This document shows, one piece after another, positions 10,009 to 18,369 of a stretch of DNA of 64,000 nt. A program made the translations under genes and the position numbers. Where the stretch lies: the NCBI GenBank assembly GCA_040006895.1, contig JBDTWB010000001.1, forward strand, positions 3,466 through 67,465, written 5' to 3'. This stretch comes from CAIWHR01 sp040006895. Its GTDB lineage: Bacteria > Pseudomonadota > Gammaproteobacteria > Burkholderiales > Casimicrobiaceae. Below the pieces are notes generated by a model. The model was not told the origin of the DNA. It made no database searches and saw only the letters and a list, made by a program, of their open reading frames with translations. Position 1 is the first letter of the stretch. The number at the start of each line of letters is the position of its first letter.

Positions 10009-10040
10009 GTCTGAACAAGTCGCGCTGCGGCTGTTCAGAC
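10009..10040 (-). repeat. Inverted repeat in the rpoZ-spoT gap
   Basis: Perfect 9-bp arms (GTCTGAACA at 10009-10017, TGTTCAGAC at 10032-10040) separated by 14 nt that can form a small inner stem. It fills most of the 58-bp gap. In the transcript it would make a stable hairpin ahead of the spoT start. There is no T tract, so partial attenuation or RNA processing is more likely than termination. Confidence 0.6.
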
Positions 10041-10045
10041 TTGCG

Positions 10046-10252
10046 TCAACTTTGTCCTTTGAGCAACAACTCGATCCCGACTTTGCCGGAGGCGATCTCG
10101 CGCAGTGCAATCACCGTGGGCTTGTCGCGTTCGGTATCGACAAGCGGGGTCGAGCCGGCGGAGATCTGTCGCGCGCGGTTGGTCGCGGCGAGGGTCAGTT
10201 CGAAGCGGTTGGGGATTCTTTCCAGGCAGTCGTCGATGGTGATGCGAGCCAT
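10046..10252 (-). CDS. rpoZ: RNA polymerase omega subunit
   Basis: A 68-residue omega subunit that assists assembly of beta' into core RNA polymerase and contributes to the ppGpp site. It starts MARITIDDCLERIPNRFELT and contains the conserved AATNRARQISAG and KPTVIALREIASGK segments. An upstream in-frame extension to 10408 overlaps gmk and is not conserved, so the ATG at 10250-10252, with GAGG upstream, is chosen. It lies 19 nt after gmk and before spoT, the order common in proteobacteria. Confidence 0.95.
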   Translation of the reverse strand: MARITIDDCLERIPNRFELTLAATNRARQISAGSTPLVDTERDKPTVIALREIASGKVGIELLLKGQS

Positions 10253-10271
10253 ATGGGTGACCTCGGTCGGT

Positions 10272-10883
10272 TTAGGGGGTGAGCAGCGACTGCAGGAGCG
10301 CGTCGTGGCGCCGGCGCTGCTGCGGGGTCCGCAATCGGCTTGCGCGCACGACTGCGGCAAGATCGTCGACGGCCTCAGCAAAGTCCTGATTAATAATAAC
10401 ATAGTCAAAGTTTCCGCAGTGCCGCATTTCTTCCCGGGCCGATTCGAGGCGACGGGCGATCACCTCGGGCGCGTCCTGGCCGCGCTTTTCCAGGCGCTCG
10501 CGCAGCAGCGAAAGAGACGGCGGCAGGATGAAGATGTGCACGGCGCCCGGGATGATCCGCCGCACCTGGGCCGCGCCCTGCCAGTCGATCTCGAGCAGCA
10601 CGTCGTGGCCGGCGTCGACCTGCGCCTTGAGCCAGGTGGCCGACGTCGCGTACCAGTTGCCATGGACCCGCGCATGCTCGAGGAACTCGCCTGCCGCGCG
10701 CAGCGCTTCGAAGCGGGGCTCGTCGACGAAGTGATAATGCACGCCATCGATCTCGCCGACGCGGGGCCGCCGCGTCGTGTACGACACCGACAGCCGGATC
10801 GTCGCTTCGCGTGCGAGCAGGGCGTTCACGAGCGAGGTCTTGCCGCCACCGGACGGCGCCGCGATGACGAAGAGGTTACCCAT
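10272..10883 (-). CDS. gmk: Guanylate kinase
   Basis: Phosphorylates GMP to GDP with ATP. From the chosen ATG the protein is 203 residues, the usual length. It begins MGNLFVIAAPSGGGKTSLV with the P-loop at residues 9-16. The GMP-binding segment SYTTRRPRVGEIDGVHYHF follows near residue 34 and LLEIDWQGAAQVR near 97. The frame stays open upstream to a TTG at 10946 that would overlap the yicC stop by 8 nt and add 21 unconserved residues. That longer start cannot be excluded. It is followed closely by rpoZ. Confidence 0.93.
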   Translation of the reverse strand: MGNLFVIAAPSGGGKTSLVNALLAREATIRLSVSYTTRRPRVGEIDGVHYHFVDEPRFEALRAAGEFLEHARVHGNWYATSATWLKAQVDAGHDVLLEIDWQGAAQVRRIIPGAVHIFILPPSLSLLRERLEKRGQDAPEVIARRLESAREEMRHCGNFDYVIINQDFAEAVDDLAAVVRASRLRTPQQRRRHDALLQSLLTP

Positions 10884-10938
10884 GGGCACGTCGAGATCGG
10901 CGGCAGGATCGTGAGGATCCGCCGGCGCGGCGAGCCTG

Positions 10939-11805
10939 TCACTCAAGGTTCTGCACCTGCTCGCGCATCTGCTCGATCAGCACCTTGAGCTCGAGCGAGG
11001 CCTGCGACAACTCGGCGTCGACCGATTTCGAGCCGAGTGTATTGGCTTCGCGGTGCAACTCCTGCATCAGGAAATCGAGTCGCTTGCCGACCGCACCGCC
11101 GGCGACGAGCACGCGGCGCACCTCGAATACGTGGGTGGCGAGCCGGGCGAGCTCCTCGGCCACGTCGACCTTGGTCGCGAACACCGCGAGTTCCTGCTTG
11201 AGGCGATCGTCGTCCGGGTCCAGACCAGCCTCGCGCAGGCGCGCACCGAGCTTGTCGATGAACACGGCATGCACCGCCGGGATACGCGGGGCGACGCGAG
11301 CCACCTGCACCTCGATGGCGGCGCAGCGCTCGTCGAGCGTGGCGGCGAGCTTGGCGCCTTCGCGCGCCCTCGAAGCCTGCAGGTCGGCGAGCGCGCGGGC
11401 GACCAAGTCACGCACTTCGGCATTGAGCGCCTCCGGAGGGACGCTCGGCTCGGCGAGCACGCCGGGCCAGCGCAGGATCTCGGCAACGGACAGGGGTGCT
11501 GCGCCGGGCGCATGCCGACGTACGTCCTCGGCCGCCCGGGCGAGCTGGCCGACCCGCGCCCCGTCGATTGCGAGTTCGGCCGCGCCCGGGGCCGTGCGCA
11601 CCAGTGCAATTCGGCATTCCACCTTGCCGCGCTTCAATTCGGCACCCAGGCGTTCGCGCAGGGCAGGTTCGAGCGCGCGCAACTCGTCCGGCACGCGGAT
11701 CGACAGGTCGAGGTACCGGTGATTTACCGATCGCACCTCGACGGCGATGGTCACTCCTGGCAAATCCGCGGCAACGGCCGCAAAGCCGGTCATGCTGAGG
11801 ATCAT
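10939..11805 (-). CDS. yicC: YicC family endoribonuclease
   Basis: A 288-residue YicC/YloC protein. E. coli YicC is an endoribonuclease linked to small-RNA turnover and stationary-phase survival. Visible family features are the N-terminal MILSMTGFA, VEVRSVNHRYLDLSIRVP near residue 24, and the C-terminal EELARLATHVFEVRRVL and KRLDFLMQELHREANTLGSKS, a likely active-site region. First gene of the yicC-gmk-rpoZ-spoT string; the upstream 169 bp are shared divergently with a protein kinase gene. Confidence 0.92.
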   Translation of the reverse strand: MILSMTGFAAVAADLPGVTIAVEVRSVNHRYLDLSIRVPDELRALEPALRERLGAELKRGKVECRIALVRTAPGAAELAIDGARVGQLARAAEDVRRHAPGAAPLSVAEILRWPGVLAEPSVPPEALNAEVRDLVARALADLQASRAREGAKLAATLDERCAAIEVQVARVAPRIPAVHAVFIDKLGARLREAGLDPDDDRLKQELAVFATKVDVAEELARLATHVFEVRRVLVAGGAVGKRLDFLMQELHREANTLGSKSVDAELSQASLELKVLIEQMREQVQNLE

Positions 11806-11974
11806 CGGGTCTTTGACACAGGTTTATGCATGAGATCCGGCTTTACTTTGCCCGGTTCGTTGCCGAGAATGTATGCGGTATCCTTTCCCGGCGCAAGCCG
11901 CTTGCGAGGCGCTGGCACGCGAATTGCGGGCCGGACTCAGGTTCATTGCTCGCCCGCCAACATAACAACGCCGC

Positions 11975-12913
11975 ATGGCCGCCTCCAACCAGGCCCTCGC
12001 TCCCGCGTACCAGCTGCTCAACTATCGGATCGATCGACAGATCAGCCGGGGCGGCTTTTCGATCGTCTACCGGGCGTTCGACGAGACCGGCGCACCCGTC
12101 GCTATCAAGGAATATCTGCCTGCCTCACTGGTGCTTCGCACCGAAGGCGACATCGTGCGGGCGAGTTCGGTGGAGAACCTCACGTCGTTCCGGTACGGCA
12201 TGAAATGCTTTTTCGAGGAAGGGCGGGCCCTCGCCAAGATCAACCACCCGAACGTCGTGCGCGTGCTCAACTTCTTCCGGGCCAACGAGACGGTTTACAT
12301 GGTGATGCGCTACGAGCGCGGGCGCACCCTGCAGCAGCAGATCCAGATGCGCCAGGACCAGATGTCCGAGCGGCTGGTCCGGCACGTGTTCATGCATCTG
12401 ATGAACGGCCTGCGCGAGGTGCATACCCACAAGCTGCTGCACCTCGACATCAAGCCCGCCAACATCTACCTGCGCACCGACGGATCGCCGGTGTTGCTCG
12501 ACTTCGGCGCCGCGCGCCAGACCCTCACGACCAATCGTCCCAAGCTCGCGCCGATGTACACCCCTGGCTTCGCGGCTCCGGAGCAGTATCGCGAGCCCGA
12601 TCGCCTCGGACCGTGGACCGACGTCTACGGGGTGGGGGCGTCGATGTTCGCGTGCCTCGCCGCGTTCGCACCGCAAGCCGCCGATGCCCGGCTGCAGGAA
12701 GACCACCTGGTGCCGGCGAAGAAGATCTGGTCGGGGCAGTACAGCGACAACGTGCTCGAGGTGATCGACTGGTGCCTCCGGCTCGACCCGCTGGAGCGTC
12801 CGCAGAGCATCTTCGCTTTGCAGAAGGCGATACGCGACATACCGCCGCGCAAGCGCAAGCTCACCTTCCTCGGCGCGCTGAAGCGCCGGCTCTTTTCCGA
12901 GATCGGGGCCTGA
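11975..12913 (+). CDS. Hanks-type serine/threonine protein kinase
   Basis: Cytoplasmic eukaryotic-like kinase domain of 312 residues with no transmembrane segment. The glycine loop reads ISRGGFSIVYRA near residue 21, the ATP-binding Lys is in VAIKEYLP near 43, the catalytic loop is HLDIKPANIYL near 156, and the Mg-binding motif is DFGAAR near 177. The His-Leu-Asp sequence, instead of His-Arg-Asp, makes it a non-RD kinase, often not dependent on activation-loop phosphorylation. A PP2C phosphatase gene follows 36 bp downstream, giving an opposed writer/eraser pair. Targets unknown. Confidence 0.9.
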   Translation: MAASNQALAPAYQLLNYRIDRQISRGGFSIVYRAFDETGAPVAIKEYLPASLVLRTEGDIVRASSVENLTSFRYGMKCFFEEGRALAKINHPNVVRVLNFFRANETVYMVMRYERGRTLQQQIQMRQDQMSERLVRHVFMHLMNGLREVHTHKLLHLDIKPANIYLRTDGSPVLLDFGAARQTLTTNRPKLAPMYTPGFAAPEQYREPDRLGPWTDVYGVGASMFACLAAFAPQAADARLQEDHLVPAKKIWSGQYSDNVLEVIDWCLRLDPLERPQSIFALQKAIRDIPPRKRKLTFLGALKRRLFSEIGA

Positions 12914-12949
12914 GGTCGCGCGCAGCGGATTGCGCGGCGACGGATCAGC

Positions 12950-13867
12950 ATGCGATTCACCATTTTCCAGGACAGCCGCAAGGGCTCGCGTCGGATCAAC
13001 CAGGACCGCATCGCCTACACGTTCAGCCGTGACACGCTCCTGCTGGTGGTGGCCGACGGGATGGGCGGCCACGCGGGAGGGGAGATCGCGGCGCAGATCT
13101 GCACCCGGCTGTACGTCGAGCGCTTCCAGCAGGAGGCCAAGCCCGTCCTCAAGAACCCGTTCAAGTTCCTGCGGGACACCATGCTGCGGGCACACGAGGC
13201 ACTGGGTTCGTACGCCAACCAGTTTTCGCTGCTCGAGACGCCACGCACCACTTGCGTGGCCTGCATCGTCCAGGCCAACAACGCCTATTGGGCGCACGCG
13301 GGCGATTCGCGGCTCTACCTCTACCGCCAGGGCGCGCTCCTGGCGCAGACCAAGGATCACTCCAAGGTGCAGTATCTGGTCGACCAGGGGATCATCGCCG
13401 CCGAAGAAGCGATCGTCCATCCCGATCGCAACAAGGTGTTCAGCTGCCTGGGCGGCATGGCCGAGCCGGTGATCGACCTCTCCAAGCGCACGCCTCTGCG
13501 CAACGGTGACGTGCTGGTGCTGTGCACCGACGGGGTCTGGAGCGTCCTGGGCAAGGATGACCTGGCCGGCGCGTTCACCTCGACCCCCATCCTGCAGAGC
13601 GGGCCGCAGCTCATGCGCGACGCGGAGCAACGCGGCGGCCCCGACGGCGACAATCTTTCCTCCATCGTCGTGCGTTGGGGGCCCGAAACCGGCGCCGACG
13701 GGCCTTCGACGGTCACCGAAGCCATGGCGCTGGGCGAGTTCCAGACCCAGCTCGATCGCACCCTGACCCTCGGTGACCGAAAGGGCGTGGAGCGCGATCT
13801 TTCGGACGACGAGATCGAGCGAGCGATCGAGGAGATCCAGTCCACGATCCAGCGCTATCGCAAGTAG
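12950..13867 (+). CDS. PP2C-family serine/threonine phosphatase
   Basis: A 305-residue PPM/PP2C phosphatase, likely reversing the neighbouring kinase. Metal-binding motifs are present: RRINQDR near residue 14, VVADGMGGHAGG near 33, HAGDSRLYLYRQ near 114, LCTDGVWSVL near 190, and a late GDNLSSIVV near 233. After the catalytic domain a ~60-residue charged, helical tail (ending ERAIEEIQSTIQRYRK) is atypical of minimal PP2Cs and could mediate binding. Same strand as, and 36 bp after, the kinase gene. Confidence 0.92.
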   Translation: MRFTIFQDSRKGSRRINQDRIAYTFSRDTLLLVVADGMGGHAGGEIAAQICTRLYVERFQQEAKPVLKNPFKFLRDTMLRAHEALGSYANQFSLLETPRTTCVACIVQANNAYWAHAGDSRLYLYRQGALLAQTKDHSKVQYLVDQGIIAAEEAIVHPDRNKVFSCLGGMAEPVIDLSKRTPLRNGDVLVLCTDGVWSVLGKDDLAGAFTSTPILQSGPQLMRDAEQRGGPDGDNLSSIVVRWGPETGADGPSTVTEAMALGEFQTQLDRTLTLGDRKGVERDLSDDEIERAIEEIQSTIQRYRK

Positions 13868-13988
13868 CGCCGTGATGGCCTCGGCGACGAGGTCGCTGAC
13901 GGGGACCAGCGGCCCCGCGCACCGGCGATGACCGTTGCCCTTCACCCGACCACACGTACGCAGCGGTGCGCATTGTGCGGGTGCGATG

Positions 13989-14017
13989 GTGCACATCCCT
14001 GTGGACAGGGTGTGCAC
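13989..14017. repeat. 29-bp near-perfect palindrome upstream of dnaQ
   Basis: Arms 13989-14002 and 14005-14017 pair over 13 bp with one bulged T and a 2-bp centre (GG). It sits about 120 bp after the phosphatase stop codon and 146 bp before dnaQ. No T tract follows. It could be a cruciform, a protein-binding palindrome or a hairpin at the end of the kinase-phosphatase transcript. Confidence 0.6.
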
Positions 14018-14162
14018 GGCCATGTATGGCGTGTGAGTGTCTCCAGGACGCGGGCATGAACGCCACAGCACCGCGACTCGCGCCCATCGCTGGCGCCGGA
14101 TGCTTCCATTGCCGGCGTGCGCGCGCGTAGAATCGAGCCACGTCCCGCAGAAGCGACCGCAC

Positions 14163-14936
14163 ATGCGTCAGATCATCCTCGACACCGAAACTACCGGCCT
14201 CTATCCCGAGCAGGGACACAAGATCATCGAGATCGCGGCAGTCGAGGTGGTGAATCGCCGGCCGACGGGGCGGACACTGCACTTCTACCTCGATCCGGAA
14301 CGCGAGATCGATGCGGGCGCGACCGAGGTGCACGGCATGACGTGGGAAGATCTCAAGGGTCGCCCGCGGTTTCGCGATGTCGTGCCGGAATTCCTCGATT
14401 TCGCGCGCGGCGCGGAATGGATCATCCACAACGCGCCTTTCGACGTCGCGTTCCTGGATCGCGAGCTGGCCGTGGCCGGATTCCCCTGCTGTGCGCAGGC
14501 CTTCGGGAGAGTCGTCGACACCTTGGCGCTGGCGCGCGACCAGTTTCCGGGCAAGCGCAACAACCTGAATGCGCTCTGCGAGCGGTTCGGCGTGGACAAC
14601 GCCCACCGTGCGTTGCACGGAGCGCTGCTCGACGCCCAACTCCTGTCGGAGGTCTATCTCGCGATGACCCGCGGCCAGGAGACGCTCACCATCGATATGG
14701 CGAGCGCCTCGCCGCTGGCGGCACTCGCCGCGGGAGCCAACGCCGCATCGACGCTGCGGCTCGCGCTGTCGATCGTCGCGCCCAGCGAGGAAGAGCTTGC
14801 TGCGCACCGCGCTTACCTCGCCGACCTCGAGCGGGAATCGAAGGGCCGCTGTGTCTGGCTCAAGCTCGAGGCGGAGCCGTCCCCGGAACTGCCGGCTGCG
14901 TTCGACCGGTCCCGCGAGGTTGCCGCCGCGGCTTGA
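14163..14936 (+). CDS. dnaQ: DNA polymerase III epsilon subunit (proofreading exonuclease)
   Basis: A 257-residue 3'-5' exonuclease of the replicative polymerase. ExoI is DTETTGL at residues 7-13 with the two metal carboxylates. ExoII is HNAPFDVAFLDREL near 93. ExoIII follows with HRALHGALLDAQLL near 150. The C-terminal tail that binds the alpha subunit is present. The ATG at 14163 gives the usual MRQIILDTETTG start; the frame is open upstream but unconserved. TAGAAT at 14128-14133 may be its -10 box. Convergent with the PEP-CTERM gene. Confidence 0.94.
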   Translation: MRQIILDTETTGLYPEQGHKIIEIAAVEVVNRRPTGRTLHFYLDPEREIDAGATEVHGMTWEDLKGRPRFRDVVPEFLDFARGAEWIIHNAPFDVAFLDRELAVAGFPCCAQAFGRVVDTLALARDQFPGKRNNLNALCERFGVDNAHRALHGALLDAQLLSEVYLAMTRGQETLTIDMASASPLAALAAGANAASTLRLALSIVAPSEEELAAHRAYLADLERESKGRCVWLKLEAEPSPELPAAFDRSREVAAAA

Positions 14937-14986
14937 GTCGCCGCGAGGCGAAGACCGGCTGGATCCCGCTTCGGTGACCGCGTGTG

Positions 14987-15784
14987 CTAGGTCCGGTCCG
15001 CGGGAGACGCCCGCCGACCCCTGCGCAGGCCGAGGGCCGCGAGGCCAAGTCCCAGCAGGGCCAGGGAGCCCGGCTCGGGAACGGTGACCGACGACGTCCT
15101 CTGGAATCCCGTGATCTGGTCCTGCTTGCTGTCGTTCTCGAGCCGCACGACATATTGCGCGCCCAGGCTGCCGGTCGTGGCCATCGCCGTGTGGAACAGA
15201 CCGAGGGCGTCCGACGTCGGCTGATCGAGGCCGGAGGCCGTGAAATTGCCAAGCGTCAGATCCCACGCGGTGTCGTAACGCGTCTCCCAGATGCCGATCT
15301 GGATGGCCGCGGCGACGTTGACGGCCGGAATGTTGTACGGGGTTGTCGTGTAGGCGCTGATCGGATTCAACCAGGCGAACGGCGTGGCGCCGCCGAGTAC
15401 GGAATTGACCGCGCCCAGGAAGTCGAGGGTCGCTGCCGTCACGCCCGCATTGTTGAGGGTGTAGGTGACTGTGCTGCCGCCCGTGAAGTACTGCGTCAGC
15501 TCGTAGCAGTAGGTGTAAATGCTGCCGTTGATGCCGTCCACCAGGTCGGCGAGGGCCACGCCGTTGGGGTTGGTCGCGATGCCGTGGTAGCGGTCGGGAT
15601 ACACGGTTCCATTGTTGTCCACGGATGACACCGGATCGTGCGCATGGAACGTGATCTGGTCGGTGGGGTTCTGCGGATTGAAGGGATTGGAATCCCAGTG
15701 CAGGTCGATGGTGGCGGCGGAGGCTGTTCCAAACGCGAGACTCAGCGCAATCAGGATGGGCGGGACGGTTTTGCTCACTTGCAT
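14987..15784 (-). CDS. PEP-CTERM sorting-domain protein, surface or exported
   Basis: A 265-residue secreted protein with signal peptide residues 1-23 (LIALSLAFGTASA) and a C-terminal PEP-CTERM anchor: VPEPGSLALLGLGLAALGLRRGRRA, that is VPEP motif, hydrophobic helix and Arg cluster. Such tails are cut by exosortase (EpsH/XrtA), which is not in this window. The middle is rich in Asn, Thr and Gly with a WETRYDTAWDLTLGNF segment; function unknown. The ATG is only 1-2 nt after GGAGA, so the in-frame GTG at 15778, with ideal spacing, may be the true start. A sigma-54-like promoter lies upstream. Confidence 0.88.
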   Translation of the reverse strand: MQVSKTVPPILIALSLAFGTASAATIDLHWDSNPFNPQNPTDQITFHAHDPVSSVDNNGTVYPDRYHGIATNPNGVALADLVDGINGSIYTYCYELTQYFTGGSTVTYTLNNAGVTAATLDFLGAVNSVLGGATPFAWLNPISAYTTTPYNIPAVNVAAAIQIGIWETRYDTAWDLTLGNFTASGLDQPTSDALGLFHTAMATTGSLGAQYVVRLENDSKQDQITGFQRTSSVTVPEPGSLALLGLGLAALGLRRGRRASPADRT

Positions 15785-15815
15785 TCTCCAGGGACGGGTG
15801 TCGGGTCACCCAGAA

Positions 15816-15831
15816 AGCAATGCTTATGCCG
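15816..15831 (-). promoter_or_regulatory. Sigma-54-like promoter of the PEP-CTERM gene
   Basis: On the minus strand CGGCATAAGCATTGCT matches the RpoN consensus at 13 of 16 positions with exactly 10 nt between GG and GC. Predicted start is about 20 nt before the ATG. PEP-CTERM genes in floc-forming betaproteobacteria are known to depend on RpoN with the PrsK/PrsR pair, which fits. Confidence 0.65.
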
Positions 15832-15841
15832 TTTCATAAGC
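15822..15841. repeat. Inverted repeat overlapping the sigma-54 element
   Basis: Perfect 7-bp arms GCTTATG (15822-15828) and CATAAGC (15835-15841) around a 6-bp centre. It overlaps the -24 part of the PEP-CTERM promoter, so a bound protein could block RpoN polymerase. Confidence 0.5.
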
Positions 15842-15867
15842 TACTGTTTAAAATGACGATTAATGAG

Positions 15868-15880
15868 TCACCTTGGGTGA
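15868..15880. repeat. Palindrome TCACC-TTG-GGTGA upstream of the PEP-CTERM promoter
   Basis: A 13-bp interrupted palindrome centred about 70 bp upstream of the predicted PEP-CTERM transcription start. The position suits an activator site, but the binding protein is unknown and this is inference. Confidence 0.4.
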
Positions 15881-16070
15881 AGTGTAAGCGACATCGACAT
15901 TGAACGCCGTGTGTCGTACAAGGCGACATCGGTGTACCTGGCGCGAGCCGGTGGCGAGAGCTGCCGACGTAGAATGGCGTGGCCCCGCGCCGATGACTGC
16001 AAGGCCGCGCTAAGCGGGGTGCGGCGCGGGCGCACCCCGAGACGCCCTTGATCCAACGTTCCCATACCGG

Positions 16071-17585
16071 ATGCCCACTGACTACCTCCAGAAGATCCTG
16101 ACCGCGAGGGTCTACGATGTTGCGATCGAGTCTCCGCTCGAGCTCGCGCCCGTTCTTTCGCGCCGGCTCGGCAATCGCGTGCTACTGAAGCGCGAGGACC
16201 AGCAAGTCGTCTTCTCGTTCAAGCTACGCGGCGCCTACAACAAGATGGCGAACCTCGCGCCGGCCGAGCGTGACCGCGGGGTGATCTGCGCGTCGGCCGG
16301 CAATCACGCGCAGGGCGTGGCGCTCGCTGCGCAGAAGCTAGCCTGCAAGGCGATCATCGTCATGCCGGTCACGACCCCCCACATCAAGATCGCGGCGGTC
16401 GAGGCACGGGGTGCGCAGGTCGTGCTGCACGGCGATTCGTACAGCGATGCCTATGCACACGCGCTCGATCTGCAGCGCGAGACCGGCGCGACCTTCGTGC
16501 ATCCCTACGACGACCCGGATGTCATCGCCGGCCAGGGCACGATCGGGATGGAGATCCTGCGGCAATGCCAGGGGCCACTGGATGCCATCTTCGTCGCGGT
16601 CGGCGGCGGCGGATTGATCGCCGGCATCGCCGCTTATGTGAAGCGCGTCCGGCCGGAGGTTCGTATCATCGGCGTGGAACCCGAGGACTCGGACGCGATG
16701 ACCCGTTCGCTGGCAGCGGGCGCGCGCATCACGCTTTCCCATGTCGGCTTGTTCGCCGATGGCGTCGCGGTGAAGCAGGTCGGCGAGGAGACGTTTCGCC
16801 TGGCGCGGGAGTACGTCGACGAAATGATCACCGTCGACACCGACGCGACCTGCGCCGCGCTCAAGGACGTCTTCGAGGACACGCGCTCCGTCCTCGAGCC
16901 TGCCGGCGCGCTCTCGGTGGCCGGGCTCAAGGCCTGGTGCACACGCGAGCAGGTCACCGATCGCACGCTCGTGGCCATCGCCTGCGGTGCCAACATGAAT
17001 TTCGACCGTTTGCGCTTCGTGGCTGAGCGCGCCGAGCTGGGCGAGCAGCGCGAGGCGATCCTGGCCGTGACCATCCCGGAGCGGCCGGGGAGCTTCCGTG
17101 CGTTTTGCGAACTCCTCGGCAAGCGCTCCATCACCGAGTTCAACTATCGCTACGGTGATCCGCACACCGCGCACATCTTCGTCGGCATCGAGGTCGCCAA
17201 CCGGCGCGAGACCGAGGACCTGCTCGGCGAGCTCGCCAAGCGGCGGATCGAGGCTTATGACCTCACCGACAACGAGATGGCCAAGCTCCACGTGCGCCAC
17301 CTCGTCGGTGGGCATGCGCCCACGGCGGAGCACGAGATCGTGTACCGCTTCGAGTTTCCGGAACGCCCAGGCGCGCTGATGGGTTTCCTCGAGGCCATGA
17401 GCGGGAACTGGAACATCAGCCTGTTCCACTATCGCAACCACGGCGCCGACTACGGTCGGGTGCTCGTGGGTATGCAGGTCCCTCCCGCGGATAAGGCCGA
17501 ATTTCAGGCCTTTCTCGACCGATTGGGCTACGACTGCATCGACGAAACTGCAAATCCTGCCTACCGCCTCTTTCTGGGAAGCTGA
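16071..17585 (+). CDS. ilvA: Threonine ammonia-lyase, biosynthetic
   Basis: PLP enzyme converting threonine to 2-oxobutanoate, the first step of isoleucine synthesis; 504 residues. The PLP Lys is in SFKLRGAYNKMANL near residue 47, a SAGNHAQGVALAAQ loop near 75, and the glycine-rich phosphate-binding VGGGGLIAG near 175. Two C-terminal ACT-like domains (from about 325 and 415, AVTIPERPGSFRAF and RFEFPERPGALMGF) identify the allosteric, isoleucine-inhibited biosynthetic form. TAGAAT at 15970-15975 could be the -10 box. No other ilv genes nearby. Confidence 0.95.
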   Translation: MPTDYLQKILTARVYDVAIESPLELAPVLSRRLGNRVLLKREDQQVVFSFKLRGAYNKMANLAPAERDRGVICASAGNHAQGVALAAQKLACKAIIVMPVTTPHIKIAAVEARGAQVVLHGDSYSDAYAHALDLQRETGATFVHPYDDPDVIAGQGTIGMEILRQCQGPLDAIFVAVGGGGLIAGIAAYVKRVRPEVRIIGVEPEDSDAMTRSLAAGARITLSHVGLFADGVAVKQVGEETFRLAREYVDEMITVDTDATCAALKDVFEDTRSVLEPAGALSVAGLKAWCTREQVTDRTLVAIACGANMNFDRLRFVAERAELGEQREAILAVTIPERPGSFRAFCELLGKRSITEFNYRYGDPHTAHIFVGIEVANRRETEDLLGELAKRRIEAYDLTDNEMAKLHVRHLVGGHAPTAEHEIVYRFEFPERPGALMGFLEAMSGNWNISLFHYRNHGADYGRVLVGMQVPPADKAEFQAFLDRLGYDCIDETANPAYRLFLGS

Positions 17586-17921
17586 AGCGCGGCGCGCCCG
17601 GGGTCGCCGGCGATTCTCGATCCGTTCGCAGCGGGGTACGGGGGGCGCGAAGCGGAGGCACTCGAAGGCGGCGCGGGGCGGGTTCTCGGGGCGGGTTCTT
17701 TCCCCGTCCAACCGACGTGGCGGGTCAGGGAATGCCGTCCAGCGGCACCGCCGCCGAATTGGCGACGGCATAAAACATGGCGGCATGTTGCGTAAACCGC
17801 GAATTCAACGGCAACTTCGCCATTACGGCAAGGTTTATGCTCTATGCAGCCCTCTGCCGGCGTGTCAAACTGGCTGCGACGGCAATCCGGACTGCGACGG
17901 CGGCCGGGAAGGAGATAGAGC
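17586..17921. other. Intergenic region between ilvA and pilG
   Basis: 336 bp without a credible gene on either strand. It contains an imperfect GC-rich inverted repeat centred near 17758 (CGCC-GAATT-GGCG core at 17752-17764) that could end ilvA transcription, although no T tract follows. The promoter for the pil cluster should be here, but no convincing -35/-10 pair is visible. Confidence 0.5.
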
Positions 17922-18317
17922 GTGGGCGAGCATAACCCCCTGTCGGGCGTGAAGGTGATGGTGATCGACGATTCGAACACCATCCGCCGGAGTGCGGAAA
18001 TCTTCCTGCTGCAGGCCGGATGTACCGTGATCCTGGCCGAGGACGGGTTCGACGCCCTGGCCAAGATCACCGATCACCGCCCCGAGATCGTCTTCGTCGA
18101 CATCATGATGCCCCGGCTGGACGGTTACCAGACGTGCGCCCTCATCAAAAAGAACGGCCGGTTCCAGGGCACCCCCGTGATCATGCTGTCCTCCAAGGAC
18201 GGTCTTTTCGACCGGGCCCGCGGCCGCATGGTCGGCTCGGACCAGTACCTCACCAAGCCCTTCACCAAGGAGAGCTTGCTCAAAGCCGTCGCCAATCACG
18301 TCAGGACGGCGGCCTAG
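17922..18317 (+). CDS. pilG: Twitching-motility response regulator PilG
   Basis: A 131-residue stand-alone receiver domain. The acidic pocket is in VMVIDDSNTIRR near residue 12, the phosphoacceptor Asp is in IVFVDIMMPRLDGY near 58, and the conserved Lys is in YLTKPFTKE near 109. The short conserved N-terminus and position ahead of pilH, pilI and pilJ identify PilG, the ChpA partner that promotes type IV pilus extension. The start is GTG, with GGAG a few bases upstream. No DNA-binding output domain. Confidence 0.93.
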   Translation: MGEHNPLSGVKVMVIDDSNTIRRSAEIFLLQAGCTVILAEDGFDALAKITDHRPEIVFVDIMMPRLDGYQTCALIKKNGRFQGTPVIMLSSKDGLFDRARGRMVGSDQYLTKPFTKESLLKAVANHVRTAA

Positions 18318-18369
18318 CCAGACACCCCCAGGCCCGCTTTTAAGCTCGCCAGTTCCCCAACTCCATACC

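Noticed and set aside
15900..15922. TTGAAC with TACAAG as an ilvA promoter
   Set aside because: The spacing is only 11 bp, too short for sigma-70.
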